Origin: Candidatus Altarchaeales archaeon
GTDB lineage: Archaea; Altiarchaeota; Altiarchaeia; IMC4; SCGC-AAA252-I15
Direction of reading: 5' to 3'
DNA: 9,077 bases
Assembly: GCA_014729705.1 (NCBI GenBank)
Contig: WJJK01000110.1
Coordinates: 1 to 9,077 of the forward strand
Positions 1-7,300 of this stretch are shown here, piece by piece (the first letter of the stretch is position 1; each line of letters opens with the position of its first letter). The translations under genes and the position numbers were made by a program. A model generated the notes under the pieces. That model had not been told where the DNA came from, ran no database searches, and saw only the letters and a list, made by a program, of their open reading frames with translations.

Positions 1-558
1 ATCCTGGGCGTACAGCCTCTGACCCCGTGTTTTCTCTTCAACAAGAGGGGGGGTGATGGGTGTCGTGATTATCTGGGTGTGGCTGTGTGAGAGGCTTGCC
101 CCCGCGCTTTTCCCGTGGTTTTTGAACAATGAAACGTATTCAACGTCTTTCTCCTGTTTCAAAGCGGTTATTCGGTCAACGAAAACCCTCAATACTTCAG
201 CCATCCCGCCAACCCCTAAATCACATATGCTTTCACCGTGTCTTGGAGTCTCGACAACAATTTCATGGTGGCCCCAAGCCGGCTGGATAAACTCCCCCTC
301 CCCCTGGGATGCGTGTTTATCTTTTTTTGGTTCAACCGCCGGATACTTGTTCGGGAAAACCCTGATGGTCCAACCCCCCTGCCCCGTTTTCCTCATTATT
401 TCCGGGGGCGTCTTGTCTTCTGAGCCTGGACAAAAAAAACACTCCCCCTCTCCAACGCCCCTCGTGTTGGCGGCGAAGTCTGTAGGCCGTTTACTCCTTT
501 CTTTGGCGATTATAACGTGTTTATCTAAGAAATAGTCCCTTCGAAGTTCATTTACCAT
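1..558 (-). CDS. galT: Galactose-1-phosphate uridylyltransferase (GalT), N-terminal part, cut by the window edge
   Basis: GalT moves UMP from UDP-glucose to galactose-1-phosphate in the Leloir pathway, through a covalent uridylyl-histidine; it is a cytosolic HIT-superfamily enzyme. Translating the minus strand from the ATG at 558-556 gives 186 uninterrupted codons to base 1. The N-terminus (ELRRD...HVIIAKERSKRPTDF) is typical of the family. C40-FF-C43 matches the structural zinc cysteines, followed by W63TIRVFPNKYPAV75, GHHEIVVETPRH (96-107) and the active-site H158-S-H160-T-Q162, equivalent to His-Pro-His-x-Gln of the E. coli enzyme. His160 is the expected nucleophile; His107 and His158 are candidate zinc ligands. 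About 130-150 C-terminal residues should lie beyond the left edge. The gene is divergent from the coiled-coil gene at 638. No Shine-Dalgarno site precedes the ATG, which suggests a short-leader transcript. Family assignment is secure; the exact physiological sugar is inferred. Confidence 0.93.
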   Translation of the reverse strand, partial: MVNELRRDYFLDKHVIIAKERSKRPTDFAANTRGVGEGECFFCPGSEDKTPPEIMRKTGQGGWTIRVFPNKYPAVEPKKDKHASQGEGEFIQPAWGHHEIVVETPRHGESICDLGVGGMAEVLRVFVDRITALKQEKDVEYVSLFKNHGKSAGASLSHSHTQIITTPITPPLVEEKTRGQRLYAQD

Positions 559-585
559 GTTAATCATTTAGTTGAATGCTCAATA

Positions 586-607
586 AAACATGTAATTTAT
601 AATGTTT
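586..607. promoter_or_regulatory. Symmetric divergent promoter with a shared TATA-like core
   Basis: Arms AAACAT (586-591) and ATGTTT (602-607) form a perfect 6-base inverted repeat around a 10-base AT-rich core. The core region contains TTTATAAT on the plus strand (596-603), which reads ATTATAAA on the minus strand. The box ends about 35 bases before the plus ATG at 638 and about 38 before the minus ATG at 558. That spacing suits an archaeal TATA box with a leader of roughly 8-12 bases in each direction. This is seen by eye and not tested. Confidence 0.5.
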
Positions 608-637
608 GTTTACCCGTTTTTTATTTGGTTAATAAAC

Positions 638-1960
638 ATGGTTTCAGAATCCAAAGTTAAGGCCGCTCAAAAAGGCTTGAAAGCAGCGTCAACTATTGCC
701 GTTTCAGCGGCGTTAGCCGACCGGCTTCAAAGAGAGGAAAAAAAGCGGGATTCAGAGTATTCCAAGAAATTCGAGGAAATACCTTTGATGGGGGATTCCA
801 GGCCCCTTGATCGGCTAAACCAGAAACCACCTGAGTCCCTTGATGAATCAATTGAACAGGTCAAAGAGCTTCAAGGCGACCTCAACAATAGGGCTCAAGC
901 GCTTCAAAACGCCTCCCCCGACAATAAAAACCGGCTTAAACAGGATTTAACTGCCCTTGAAAGCGAGATAAACTCTTTGACCGGTGAGATCTCCTCCTCC
1001 CAACAAGTTCTTGAAGGAGCTTCAAACAGGTTTCAAGCAGGGCAAACCAGGGACGTGAGGACGCCGGGATTAATAGGCAGCCTTTTGAAGTCGCATCCAG
1101 CAGGATATTCCCTTGCGGCTTTAACGGGCGTATCCCTTGGCACTCAAGTCGTCGAAAAAAGATTCCACATCCCCACTGAAAAATCCCCCCAACAAGAGGA
1201 GCTTAAGATGTTGGATTCACAGTTGGGGTATTCCCAGACGGAGGCGGATAAATTATCTGAAACACTTTCAGCCAGTCAATTTTCAGAAGACCTCGGCGGT
1301 TCCGCTGAATCTGCCGAACAGTTATCCCGCATCAAGGGTTCCTCAAAAAACCCGAATGTAGCGGCTAGGGTGACGCAGTCGGCGTCCACGCTTTTGGATC
1401 ACGCTGAAAGCAGGTCGCCTGGAGAACAAATATTCGCAGAAAATATTTCCAAACACAAATACAGCGCAGCAGCTCAACAGGTGGAAGGCGATTATCAGGG
1501 TGCAGGCGGAGAGCTTTCTGAGGCGTACTCCAGTAAACTTAGGTTAGAGGAGTTTAAGGAATCGGTTGCTCCGATCGCAAAGGCTGTTGCAGCTGAACAC
1601 GAAGTCGATGAAAACCAGGTTCTTGAGGCCGCAGCCCGTTTAAGCCAGGACTCTGGCACAACAAGCAGGCAACAACTTAGAAAAACCCTCGATAAAACCG
1701 CTAAAGCGTCTAAGGCGGAGGTCGGAGGCCGCAGACTCCCGATTCTGCCTGTCGATGAAGTGGCCAAAACATTTTTACGGCTGGAACCGGGCAAAGAGAA
1801 GATGGATATAGAGGATTTAAGGGGTCAGGCGGTAGACGATTACGTGCGCCAAACCGACATAGTCAACCCCTCCGACGGCTGCCTGGAAAATTTTTTGGCT
1901 GAAGACTCAGCTGATGCGAGGAAGGCGTTATGGCTTGAGGAGCTGAGGAAAACCAGGTAA
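638..1960 (+). CDS. Alanine- and glutamate-rich coiled-coil protein of unknown function
   Basis: I do not recognise this 440-residue protein. The N-terminus (residues 5-30, rich in Ala and Lys) reads as an amphipathic helix ending in AVSAALADRL. Residues 67-130 have heptad-like Leu/Ile spacing with many Glu, Gln and Lys, typical of a coiled coil. Residues 142-172 (around GYSLAALTGVSLGTQVV) are the only moderately hydrophobic stretch and could touch a membrane, but are too polar for a confident transmembrane helix. Residues 190-365 are again polar, helical and Ala/Ser/Glu-rich; the C-terminal 80 residues look more globular (RRLPILPVDEVAKTFLRLEP). There is one cysteine (C415), no signal peptide and no catalytic motif. 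I chose ATG 638 over an in-frame ATG at 602, because 602 lies inside the TATA-like box and would add an unlikely AT-coded MFVYPFFIWLIN extension. It is transcribed alone, divergent from galT and convergent with the SpoIIM-like gene. A structural or scaffold role is only a guess. Confidence 0.8.
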   Translation: MVSESKVKAAQKGLKAASTIAVSAALADRLQREEKKRDSEYSKKFEEIPLMGDSRPLDRLNQKPPESLDESIEQVKELQGDLNNRAQALQNASPDNKNRLKQDLTALESEINSLTGEISSSQQVLEGASNRFQAGQTRDVRTPGLIGSLLKSHPAGYSLAALTGVSLGTQVVEKRFHIPTEKSPQQEELKMLDSQLGYSQTEADKLSETLSASQFSEDLGGSAESAEQLSRIKGSSKNPNVAARVTQSASTLLDHAESRSPGEQIFAENISKHKYSAAAQQVEGDYQGAGGELSEAYSSKLRLEEFKESVAPIAKAVAAEHEVDENQVLEAAARLSQDSGTTSRQQLRKTLDKTAKASKAEVGGRRLPILPVDEVAKTFLRLEPGKEKMDIEDLRGQAVDDYVRQTDIVNPSDGCLENFLAEDSADARKALWLEELRKTR

Positions 1961-1978
1961 AAAGGAGCATTAAAAACT
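1959..1978 (-). terminator. Possible oligo-T terminator for the three-gene minus operon
   Basis: Immediately after the TGA of the SpoIIM-like gene (1985-1983), the minus strand carries two runs of five T (plus-strand A runs at 1972-1976 and 1959-1963). Archaeal RNA polymerases commonly terminate at short T runs without a hairpin. The second run overlaps the stop codon of the convergent gene. The call rests on base runs only. Confidence 0.35.
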
Positions 1979-1982
1979 TGAT

Positions 1983-2561
1983 TCATGCAACTAACTTCGA
2001 CGAAACCAGGACCTCGATAAATGCGGCGATAATCAGAAGAGGCAGCACCACTGAAACATATACTGCCGCCGCCTCCCGGAAAACCCGCTTTAATGCGGCG
2101 GCTCTTGATCCACCCCCAGGGTTGACCAGCGTCTCCCCCAACTTAAGCCCCCATGATGCTGAAATAATTAATGCAGGTATTTCGAATACGCCGTGGGGGG
2201 TTAAACCCACAAGTATTTGAAGCCAGGAAAGCCCCCTCTCATTGGTGTATCTGGCCACAACTCCGATTAGAAACCCGTTTAACGCTAAAACAAATATGGG
2301 CGGTAGAATCAACACTCCCAGAAGCATCATAAGGGTTGTGGCTGAGATGTTTCTCGCTAAAATATTTATTGCGGTACTTAGTTCGTCTTCGGCGAATACG
2401 TTGGAGAATAGGTAATCCATCAAAGCAGGGACCCTATCCCTCACAAGATCATAGACTATGAATCCCGCAGACCCGCTTGTGAAAAGGATTAATGCACACA
2501 GTAAAATCCTGGGTTTATTTCCACGCAACCTACCTAAAACCCATCTACACTCCTCTCTCAT
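1983..2561 (-). CDS. SpoIIM-family (stage II sporulation protein M-like) integral membrane protein
   Basis: The protein has 192 residues and about four hydrophobic segments (roughly 18-38, 75-103, 112-136 and 166-188). The signature is TPHGVFEIPALIISASWGLKLG at 121-142, matching the conserved PHG-x-x-EIPA motif of the SpoIIM/DUF95 family. NISATTLMMLLG...LNGFLIG (71-100) is also family-like. In Bacillus, SpoIIM belongs to a septal peptidoglycan-remodelling complex. Archaeal homologues occur in non-sporulating cells, so sporulation must not be inferred; their role is unknown. The reading frame is open back to 2660, but those codons are the out-of-phase image of the upstream gene's zinc ribbon. 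The ATG at 2561 is preceded by a perfect GGTGA ribosome site eight bases away, which decides the start. It overlaps the previous gene by 17 bases and is the last gene of the operon. Family assignment is confident; function is not. Confidence 0.9.
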   Translation of the reverse strand: MREECRWVLGRLRGNKPRILLCALILFTSGSAGFIVYDLVRDRVPALMDYLFSNVFAEDELSTAINILARNISATTLMMLLGVLILPPIFVLALNGFLIGVVARYTNERGLSWLQILVGLTPHGVFEIPALIISASWGLKLGETLVNPGGGSRAAALKRVFREAAAVYVSVVLPLLIIAAFIEVLVSSKLVA

Positions 2562-3036
2562 GAACCTCTTCACCGCAATTTTCGCAGGAACCCGATTGTT
2601 CCTGGTTTCCCCGCCCACATCTTTTGCACACAACATACTTGGAGCCCTCGTTTCCAGCAAAGCTCTTAAACGGGGAAATCAGGGGGTGGTCTTCAAGCAA
2701 TTTAATTCCTGAAGCCAAAGCACCCCCACAGCCTGAGAAGAATATGGCTGAAGCATGCCACAATAAATAAAACCACACAATCAAAAGCTTTAAGGCGGTG
2801 TTAGCCACTTCAGTGAATAAGCCAAATGCAAACAGAATGTAGGTGGAAGCGGCGAAACCGATTAATCCCGCGGAAACCCCCGCCTGAAACCCCGTCTTAG
2901 GGTTTTTTTTAATCGTGATCGCTGCGGTTGCTCCTGGAATAATCCAACCTACTATTGGGATGAGGTTGAGGAAACTATATAGGATCCCGCCTGCCGCTAC
3001 TGCGGCTGCGGGCCTAACTTTCTCTGAAATATTCAT
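2545..3036 (-). CDS. Small polytopic membrane protein with a C-terminal zinc ribbon
   Basis: The protein has 163 residues. Residues 8-42 and 48-75 are hydrophobic and glycine/alanine-rich (GGILYSFLNLIPIVGWIIPG; GFQAGVSAGLIGFAAS), and 82-112 is another hydrophobic stretch ending in SGCGGALASG. That suggests three or four membrane segments, and the pattern recalls the loosely defined small archaeal DUF5518-type membrane proteins. The tail, after a polar linker, holds C137-x2-C140-x10-C151-x2-C154, a standard zinc ribbon that should sit in the cytosol. Its ATG (3036) overlaps the TGA of the M42 gene in an ATGA arrangement and has no obvious ribosome site, so translational coupling is likely. Its last codons overlap the start of the SpoIIM-like gene. 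The fixed order suggests this protein and the SpoIIM-like one act together in the membrane, but that is inference. Membrane and zinc-ribbon calls are firm; the family name is weak. Confidence 0.8.
   Translation of the reverse strand: MNISEKVRPAAAVAAGGILYSFLNLIPIVGWIIPGATAAITIKKNPKTGFQAGVSAGLIGFAASTYILFAFGLFTEVANTALKLLIVWFYLLWHASAIFFSGCGGALASGIKLLEDHPLISPFKSFAGNEGSKYVVCKRCGRGNQEQSGSCENCGEEVHERGV
2570..2574 (-). promoter_or_regulatory. Ribosome binding site (GGTGA) of the SpoIIM-like gene
   Basis: The minus strand reads GGTGAAGAGGTTC directly before ATG 2561, so GGTGA sits eight bases upstream. It lies inside the last codons of the preceding gene, where it encodes part of the zinc-ribbon tail. 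It supports ATG 2561 over more upstream in-frame starts. Confidence 0.7.
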
Positions 3037-4067
3037 AATTTCGCTATAGAGGGTAATGCGGAGGCAATAAGTTTAACCGTGTTCTGCGCATCCTTTAAGT
3101 TGAATACGCTTAAAGGGCCGTGTATGTATCTTGTAGGTATTGAAACCACGCTTGAAGGGATTCCTTCACGGGTTAAATAGATTATCGCAGCATCAGTCAT
3201 ACCGCCTTCGAGTATGTCTATTTGGGTTGGAATCTTCTTCTTTTTGGAGGTGTCACACAAAACCTTGTGTAATTTGGGGTGGCTTATCACCCCCCGGCCT
3301 GACGCCTCCATCACCGTCAAGGCGGGGCCTTCCCCCAGTTTTAGGTTTGATTCCTGGGGTTTCACGTTCGGAGTGTCCCCTGCAAGCGTAGTGTCTATGG
3401 CGACGGCATAATCGGGGTTGATTTTGTATGCTGCGACTCGGGCTCCCTTCAAACCCACCTCCTCCTGGGTTGTGGCGCAGGCGTAGACCTCTGCATCAAT
3501 GTTTTTCCGTATTTTTTTGAGTATCTCGATTAAAGCCCAGCAGCCAACCCTGTCATCCACGGCTTTACCGTAGATTACGTCTCTACTTAGGTTTCCATAG
3601 GTTGGGGAAAATATTATGGGGTCTCCGAGTGAGACCTTTTTTTCAGCCTCCTTTTTGTCCCTGCAGCCTATGTCGATGAACATTTCATCGTGTTTGACGA
3701 CCTTCTTCCGCTCCTCATCCTTCATAAGATGCGGGGGCTTGCTGCCGATCACCCCCTCCACATCCCCTTTTTCGGTTTTCACAATCACCTTCTGGTGCAG
3801 TAGGATTCGGTTGTCTATGCCGCCCACCTTAATGAAGTTGAGGTATCCTTCCTCGGTTACGTGTTTAACCATGAACCCGATTTCGTCCATATGGGCTGCC
3901 AGCATTATTTTCTTATCCCCTGCGCCTTTTCTCGCAATAACGTTTCCAAAGGAGTCTTCTATGACTTCGTCTGCGTGTTTGCCTAACTGTTTTTTCATCA
4001 ACTGCTTGACTTCGTCCTCGAATCCGGAGACCCCGGAAGCCCTGCATAGTGTTTCAAGTAATTCCAT
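3033..4067 (-). CDS. M42-family metallo-aminopeptidase (TET-type / endoglucanase M homologue)
   Basis: M42 peptidases form large tetrahedral cytosolic dodecamers that remove N-terminal residues from short peptides, using two metal ions (usually Zn or Co). The 344 residues match the family's usual length. The metal-binding and catalytic set is complete: H59 in AAHMDEIGF, D171 in AVDDRVG (bridging), E202-E203 in TQEEVGLKGA (general base and ligand), D225 in AIDTTLAGDTPN and H316 in RYIHGPLSVFN. The N-terminus (LLETLCRASGVSGFEDEV) and the mid-protein GDPIIFSPTY are also standard. Some members were historically annotated as cellulases or endoglucanases; nothing here supports that activity. The ATG at 4067 has an AAGGT ribosome site six bases upstream. 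It is the first gene of a three-gene operon, and the link between a peptide-trimming enzyme and two membrane proteins is unexplained. Substrate preference cannot be read from the sequence. Confidence 0.96.
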   Translation of the reverse strand: MELLETLCRASGVSGFEDEVKQLMKKQLGKHADEVIEDSFGNVIARKGAGDKKIMLAAHMDEIGFMVKHVTEEGYLNFIKVGGIDNRILLHQKVIVKTEKGDVEGVIGSKPPHLMKDEERKKVVKHDEMFIDIGCRDKKEAEKKVSLGDPIIFSPTYGNLSRDVIYGKAVDDRVGCWALIEILKKIRKNIDAEVYACATTQEEVGLKGARVAAYKINPDYAVAIDTTLAGDTPNVKPQESNLKLGEGPALTVMEASGRGVISHPKLHKVLCDTSKKKKIPTQIDILEGGMTDAAIIYLTREGIPSSVVSIPTRYIHGPLSVFNLKDAQNTVKLIASALPSIAKL

Positions 4068-4073
4068 GTTAAA

Positions 4074-4079
4074 ACCTTG
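4074..4079 (-). promoter_or_regulatory. Ribosome binding site of the M42 peptidase gene
   Basis: CAAGGT on the minus strand ends six bases before ATG 4067, a usual spacing for archaeal Shine-Dalgarno pairing. Confidence 0.5.
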
Positions 4080-4122
4080 TTAGCATTTTTTTTTGTTTTA
4101 TGCAATACATAACCGAATCAAA

Positions 4123-4132
4123 GTTAAATAAC
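4123..4132 (-). promoter_or_regulatory. Candidate TATA box for the M42-led operon
   Basis: The minus strand reads GTTATTTAAC about 56-65 bases before ATG 4067. With transcription starting about 25 bases downstream, the leader would be about 30 bases and would include the CAAGGT ribosome site. Other AT-rich stretches nearby are possible alternatives. Confidence 0.3.
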
Positions 4133-4164
4133 CTAAGACGCCTGTTTTCCGATACTAACTTTAG

Positions 4165-4182
4165 GGTTGTATCTAGACAACC
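4165..4182. promoter_or_regulatory. Inverted repeat, possible operator, in the divergent intergenic region
   Basis: GGTTGT (4165-4170) and ACAACC (4177-4182) are perfect 6-base inverted arms separated by six bases. The site lies between the candidate promoters of the M42 operon and the secreted-protein gene, where a dimeric regulator could act on either. No regulator is encoded in the window, and an arm this short can arise by chance. Confidence 0.3.
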
Positions 4183-4215
4183 TCTGGTTTATGTGAAACA
4201 CTCCTCTAACCATTG

Positions 4216-4223
4216 TTTTTAAA
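4216..4223 (+). promoter_or_regulatory. Candidate TATA box for the secreted-protein gene
   Basis: TTTTTAAA followed by GG resembles the archaeal TATA consensus. Transcription starting about 25 bases downstream would give a leader of about 50 bases before ATG 4301, containing the hairpin at 4268-4294. A weaker alternative is CTAAATAC at 4233-4240, giving a shorter leader. Confidence 0.35.
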
Positions 4224-4267
4224 GGTTTGAGGCTAAATACGTATCTGGTTATTTTTGTTTGGGTTGG

Positions 4268-4294
4268 TTGGCACAAAAAAATAATTGGTGCCAA
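4268..4294 (+). promoter_or_regulatory. Leader hairpin that would enclose the ribosome binding site
   Basis: TTGGCAC (4268-4274) pairs perfectly with GTGCCAA (4288-4294) around a 13-base A-rich loop. The ribosome site GGTG (4287-4290), ten bases before ATG 4301, lies at the loop edge and in the right arm. Folding could therefore reduce translation of the secreted protein. The pairing is seen directly; the regulatory role is inferred. The rest of 4068-4300 shows no gene or tRNA that I can recognise. Confidence 0.4.
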
Positions 4295-4300
4295 AAAAAT

Positions 4301-7300
4301 ATGATTTCAAAAACGAAGACCCAGACTTTGACCCTGGTTTTACTTCTGGTTATTTCCGGATTCGCCTACGCAGCCGACTACACCTACTGGTGTGAAGACA
4401 CAGACGATGACGATCCCCACAACAAAGGTTCAATCACCTACGGTCGAATGGGGGGTTCATATGAATACAATTATACTTGGAGTGACTACTGTAGTGAAAT
4501 CAATAATGTGTTGTATGAACGAGTGTGTGTTAAGAAAAACCGCACCGACTTATACAATAAAACTATTTCAGGGTATTATCCTAAAACCAAAAAATATCAT
4601 TGTGAATGCGACCCTGAGGAGGATGTATGTAAATCCACTGCTGTCACGACAACCACTTTGCCCAACAACTATTTCTGTGTGGATTCAGACGGTGACGAGC
4701 CCACTGAGGCAGGTTCGGTGACTTATGGTAATCTTGGCGGAGCGAACCCATACAACCGCACCTACTCCGACTACTGCTACAAAAGTAATGTGTTGTATGA
4801 GCGTATTTGTTCAGGCAATTATCTCTCAAGCAAAAGGTATGATTGTGACTGTGTCAACGGTACATGTCTTTCCACTCCTGTTACGACCACAACCCTTCCT
4901 GTCACTTATTTCTGTAGTGATCCGGATGGAGACAATCCCTATGAAAAGTCCACCACTAACTATGGTCGCAGTGGAGGTTCCTACCCCTACAACTTGTCTT
5001 CACCTGACAAGTGCCTAAATAATACGGTACTCTATGAACGCGTATGCAAGAATTCCACGTACTCCTCTGGGCGATACATTGGATACGTCAGACACACATG
5101 CGGTAATGGATGTGAAAACGGAGCATGTGTTATCTCTGTTACGACTACGACTCTGCCTTTGTGCGTTGATTCTGATAACAGCTTACCTAACACCCTAAAC
5201 CACTCCTCTCATTTCGTTGCGGGCAACGTAACATATGCTGGTCAAGTATATGCAGATAAGTGTGTTGACTGGCCGGATCCAGGTTCGGTGAAGGAGTATG
5301 AGTGTTCCAATGACGGTGGTGTGATTGAAAATGAGTACCCCTGCCCCCGCAACTGCAGTATGGGAGCATGTATTGGGGATATTGGCGGTGCTTGCGAGGA
5401 TACTGACGGTCACCTGTCTGTCCAAGAAAGTTTTTATGTGTCTGGCACGGCATCCTGGTTTATCTGGTCAACTAGCGCATGGAGGAGCAAAGATGATTAC
5501 TGCATGAAGAGTGTCACACAAAATTCGTCAGACACCCGACTCGTTGAAGGACGCTGTAGTCAAGGCAGGCGCATACTCTCTTATTACGCCTGTCCAAACG
5601 GTTGTGAAGACGGAGCATGTGTTAAGACGGTCACTACCCCCACATTGCCTGGTCTTGGTCATGGGGATCGATGCGTTAATTCCTCTCAGTGCGCTGGTGA
5701 TCTTGAATGCAAAACCTTTGGGGATTACCCTCACCTTGGCAGAGTATGTTGTTACCCCAACGAGTGTGGGTCAACAGATGGTTGTACTCAAGAGGGGACA
5801 GTGTTTTTCAGCAATATGACTTGTGTTGACGGGGAATGGGTTCTCACCTCATGTAGTGTCCCTGACAATGTTAGTTTCTCCCCCACTCAAGGCCCTTTCA
5901 TGGAGGGTGATTACCTTCTGTTGGACGGTGATCTGCTTGAGTACGTGGATGCAGGTAGCGGTTCCGCATATGGTGTCCCCGATAATCAGGTGAAGCTGAA
6001 GTTTAGGAGCATTGACTTATCCACATCTAGGTGTAGTGTTGTGGAGGTGGTCTTAAGCGCGGTTACTTCAGGAGATCCTATCTACACCTGCCGGGGTAGC
6101 GGGGGCCAGTACTCTATTGGTGATGCGATTGATTCGGATGAGAATACGACTTTAGTTTTCAGCGGCTCCTACGAGGGCTCTGAAATAGTTTATGCTGATA
6201 GCGTAATCTATTCTTATGTGGCGTCAGCCGATGAACAGATATGCTGCGCAGGAGGTTTAGACGAAGTCACATTCACACAATCTGCTGCGGATGCGATAAG
6301 GGCGTTGGATCCCAGGCAATGTATAGGGGATGAACTACCTGACCTGGTTGTGGAGGAGTTAATATGGCGTCCGGCTTCACCCTACCCCGACGTCAATGTG
6401 TCAGTTTATGGTAGGATAAAAAACATTGGGGATGTTTCTTCGGGAGACTTCAACTATGCGGTCTATATTGATGGAAATAAGACAAAGCAGTTACCTTTTG
6501 AACCACTTCACCCCAACCAAACTACAGACATTCAATTAGCCTACCAACCTTTTTCCCTGGGAGTTCATGAAATCAAGCTACAGTTGGACTCCTTGGATGA
6601 GGTTTCAGAGTTAAATGAAGATAACAATGAGTTAACTAAATTTATGAATGTAACCTCTAACCCTGCTCTACCTGATTTGAGGGTTGAAGACATATGGTGG
6701 ACTCCCTCAAACCCCTCTGCGGGAGATGATGTTGTGTTTCACGCGAGAATAAGAAATATTGGTGAAGCTCCGGCTACAAGCCAGAATACCAGGTTTTATT
6801 TTGATTCGAAAATGGAAGCCTACGCGGGATTGGTTGAATGGTTATACTATGGCGAATCATTGGTTGTGGACTCAGGACCTTGGCATGGATTTCAACTGAC
6901 CAACGGATTGCATCAGGTCAAAGTAACCGTTGATGGTATGTTAAATGAATCAAATGAAGTAAATAACAATATGACAAAACCCCTGATTGTGGGCATCCAA
7001 GATGATTGGTGTAGTGGTGCGGATATCACTGAGGATGGTCAGGTGAGTTTGTCTGATCTAAGCATATTGGTTGGGAACTATAATAAGACTGGTTGTGGTG
7101 AGCCCCGCTGGTGTGGTGGAGCAGACATAAATCAAGACGGGAAGGTTAATATTGAGGATCTAAGCACCGTAGCCTCCCACTATGGTTTCACCAACTGCAC
7201 GGGATCCACAACCCACTCTACGACTACGGTTGCACCCACAACAACCTTGCCCTCCGACTCCCCCACCGGAAACACCATATTATTCAAAGCTAAACCCAAA

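Noticed and set aside
53..535. A 160-codon open frame on the plus strand
   Set aside because: It lies opposite galT, whose minus-strand translation has full family motifs (CFFC, HSHTQ). The plus-strand product is Pro/Ser-rich with no recognisable features.
602..637. An upstream ATG that would extend the coiled-coil protein by 12 residues
   Set aside because: It overlaps the TATA-like box that probably drives the gene, and the extra codons are AT-rich promoter-like sequence.
1983..2561. Sporulation as a trait, from the SpoIIM-like gene
   Set aside because: SpoIIM homologues occur widely in archaea that do not sporulate, and no other sporulation gene is present.
2562..2660. Upstream in-frame extension of the SpoIIM-like protein
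   Set aside because: These codons are the zinc-ribbon region of the preceding gene read in another frame. The GGTGA site points to ATG 2561.
3033..4067. Cellulase/endoglucanase function for the M42 protein, and a cellulosome together with the dockerin-like domain
   Set aside because: The endoglucanase label in this family is historical. The metal ligands are those of an aminopeptidase, and no cohesin or glycoside hydrolase is present in the window.
4259..4300. ATG at 4259 as the start of the secreted protein
   Set aside because: It would put 14 residues with Trp and Cys before the signal peptide, and its codons form the leader hairpin. ATG 4301 has GGTG upstream and begins a clean signal peptide.
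4068..4300. A tRNA, small RNA gene or CRISPR repeat in the largest intergenic region
   Set aside because: No cloverleaf, repeated spacer pattern or T-loop-like sequence was found; only two short inverted repeats and AT-rich promoter-like stretches are visible.
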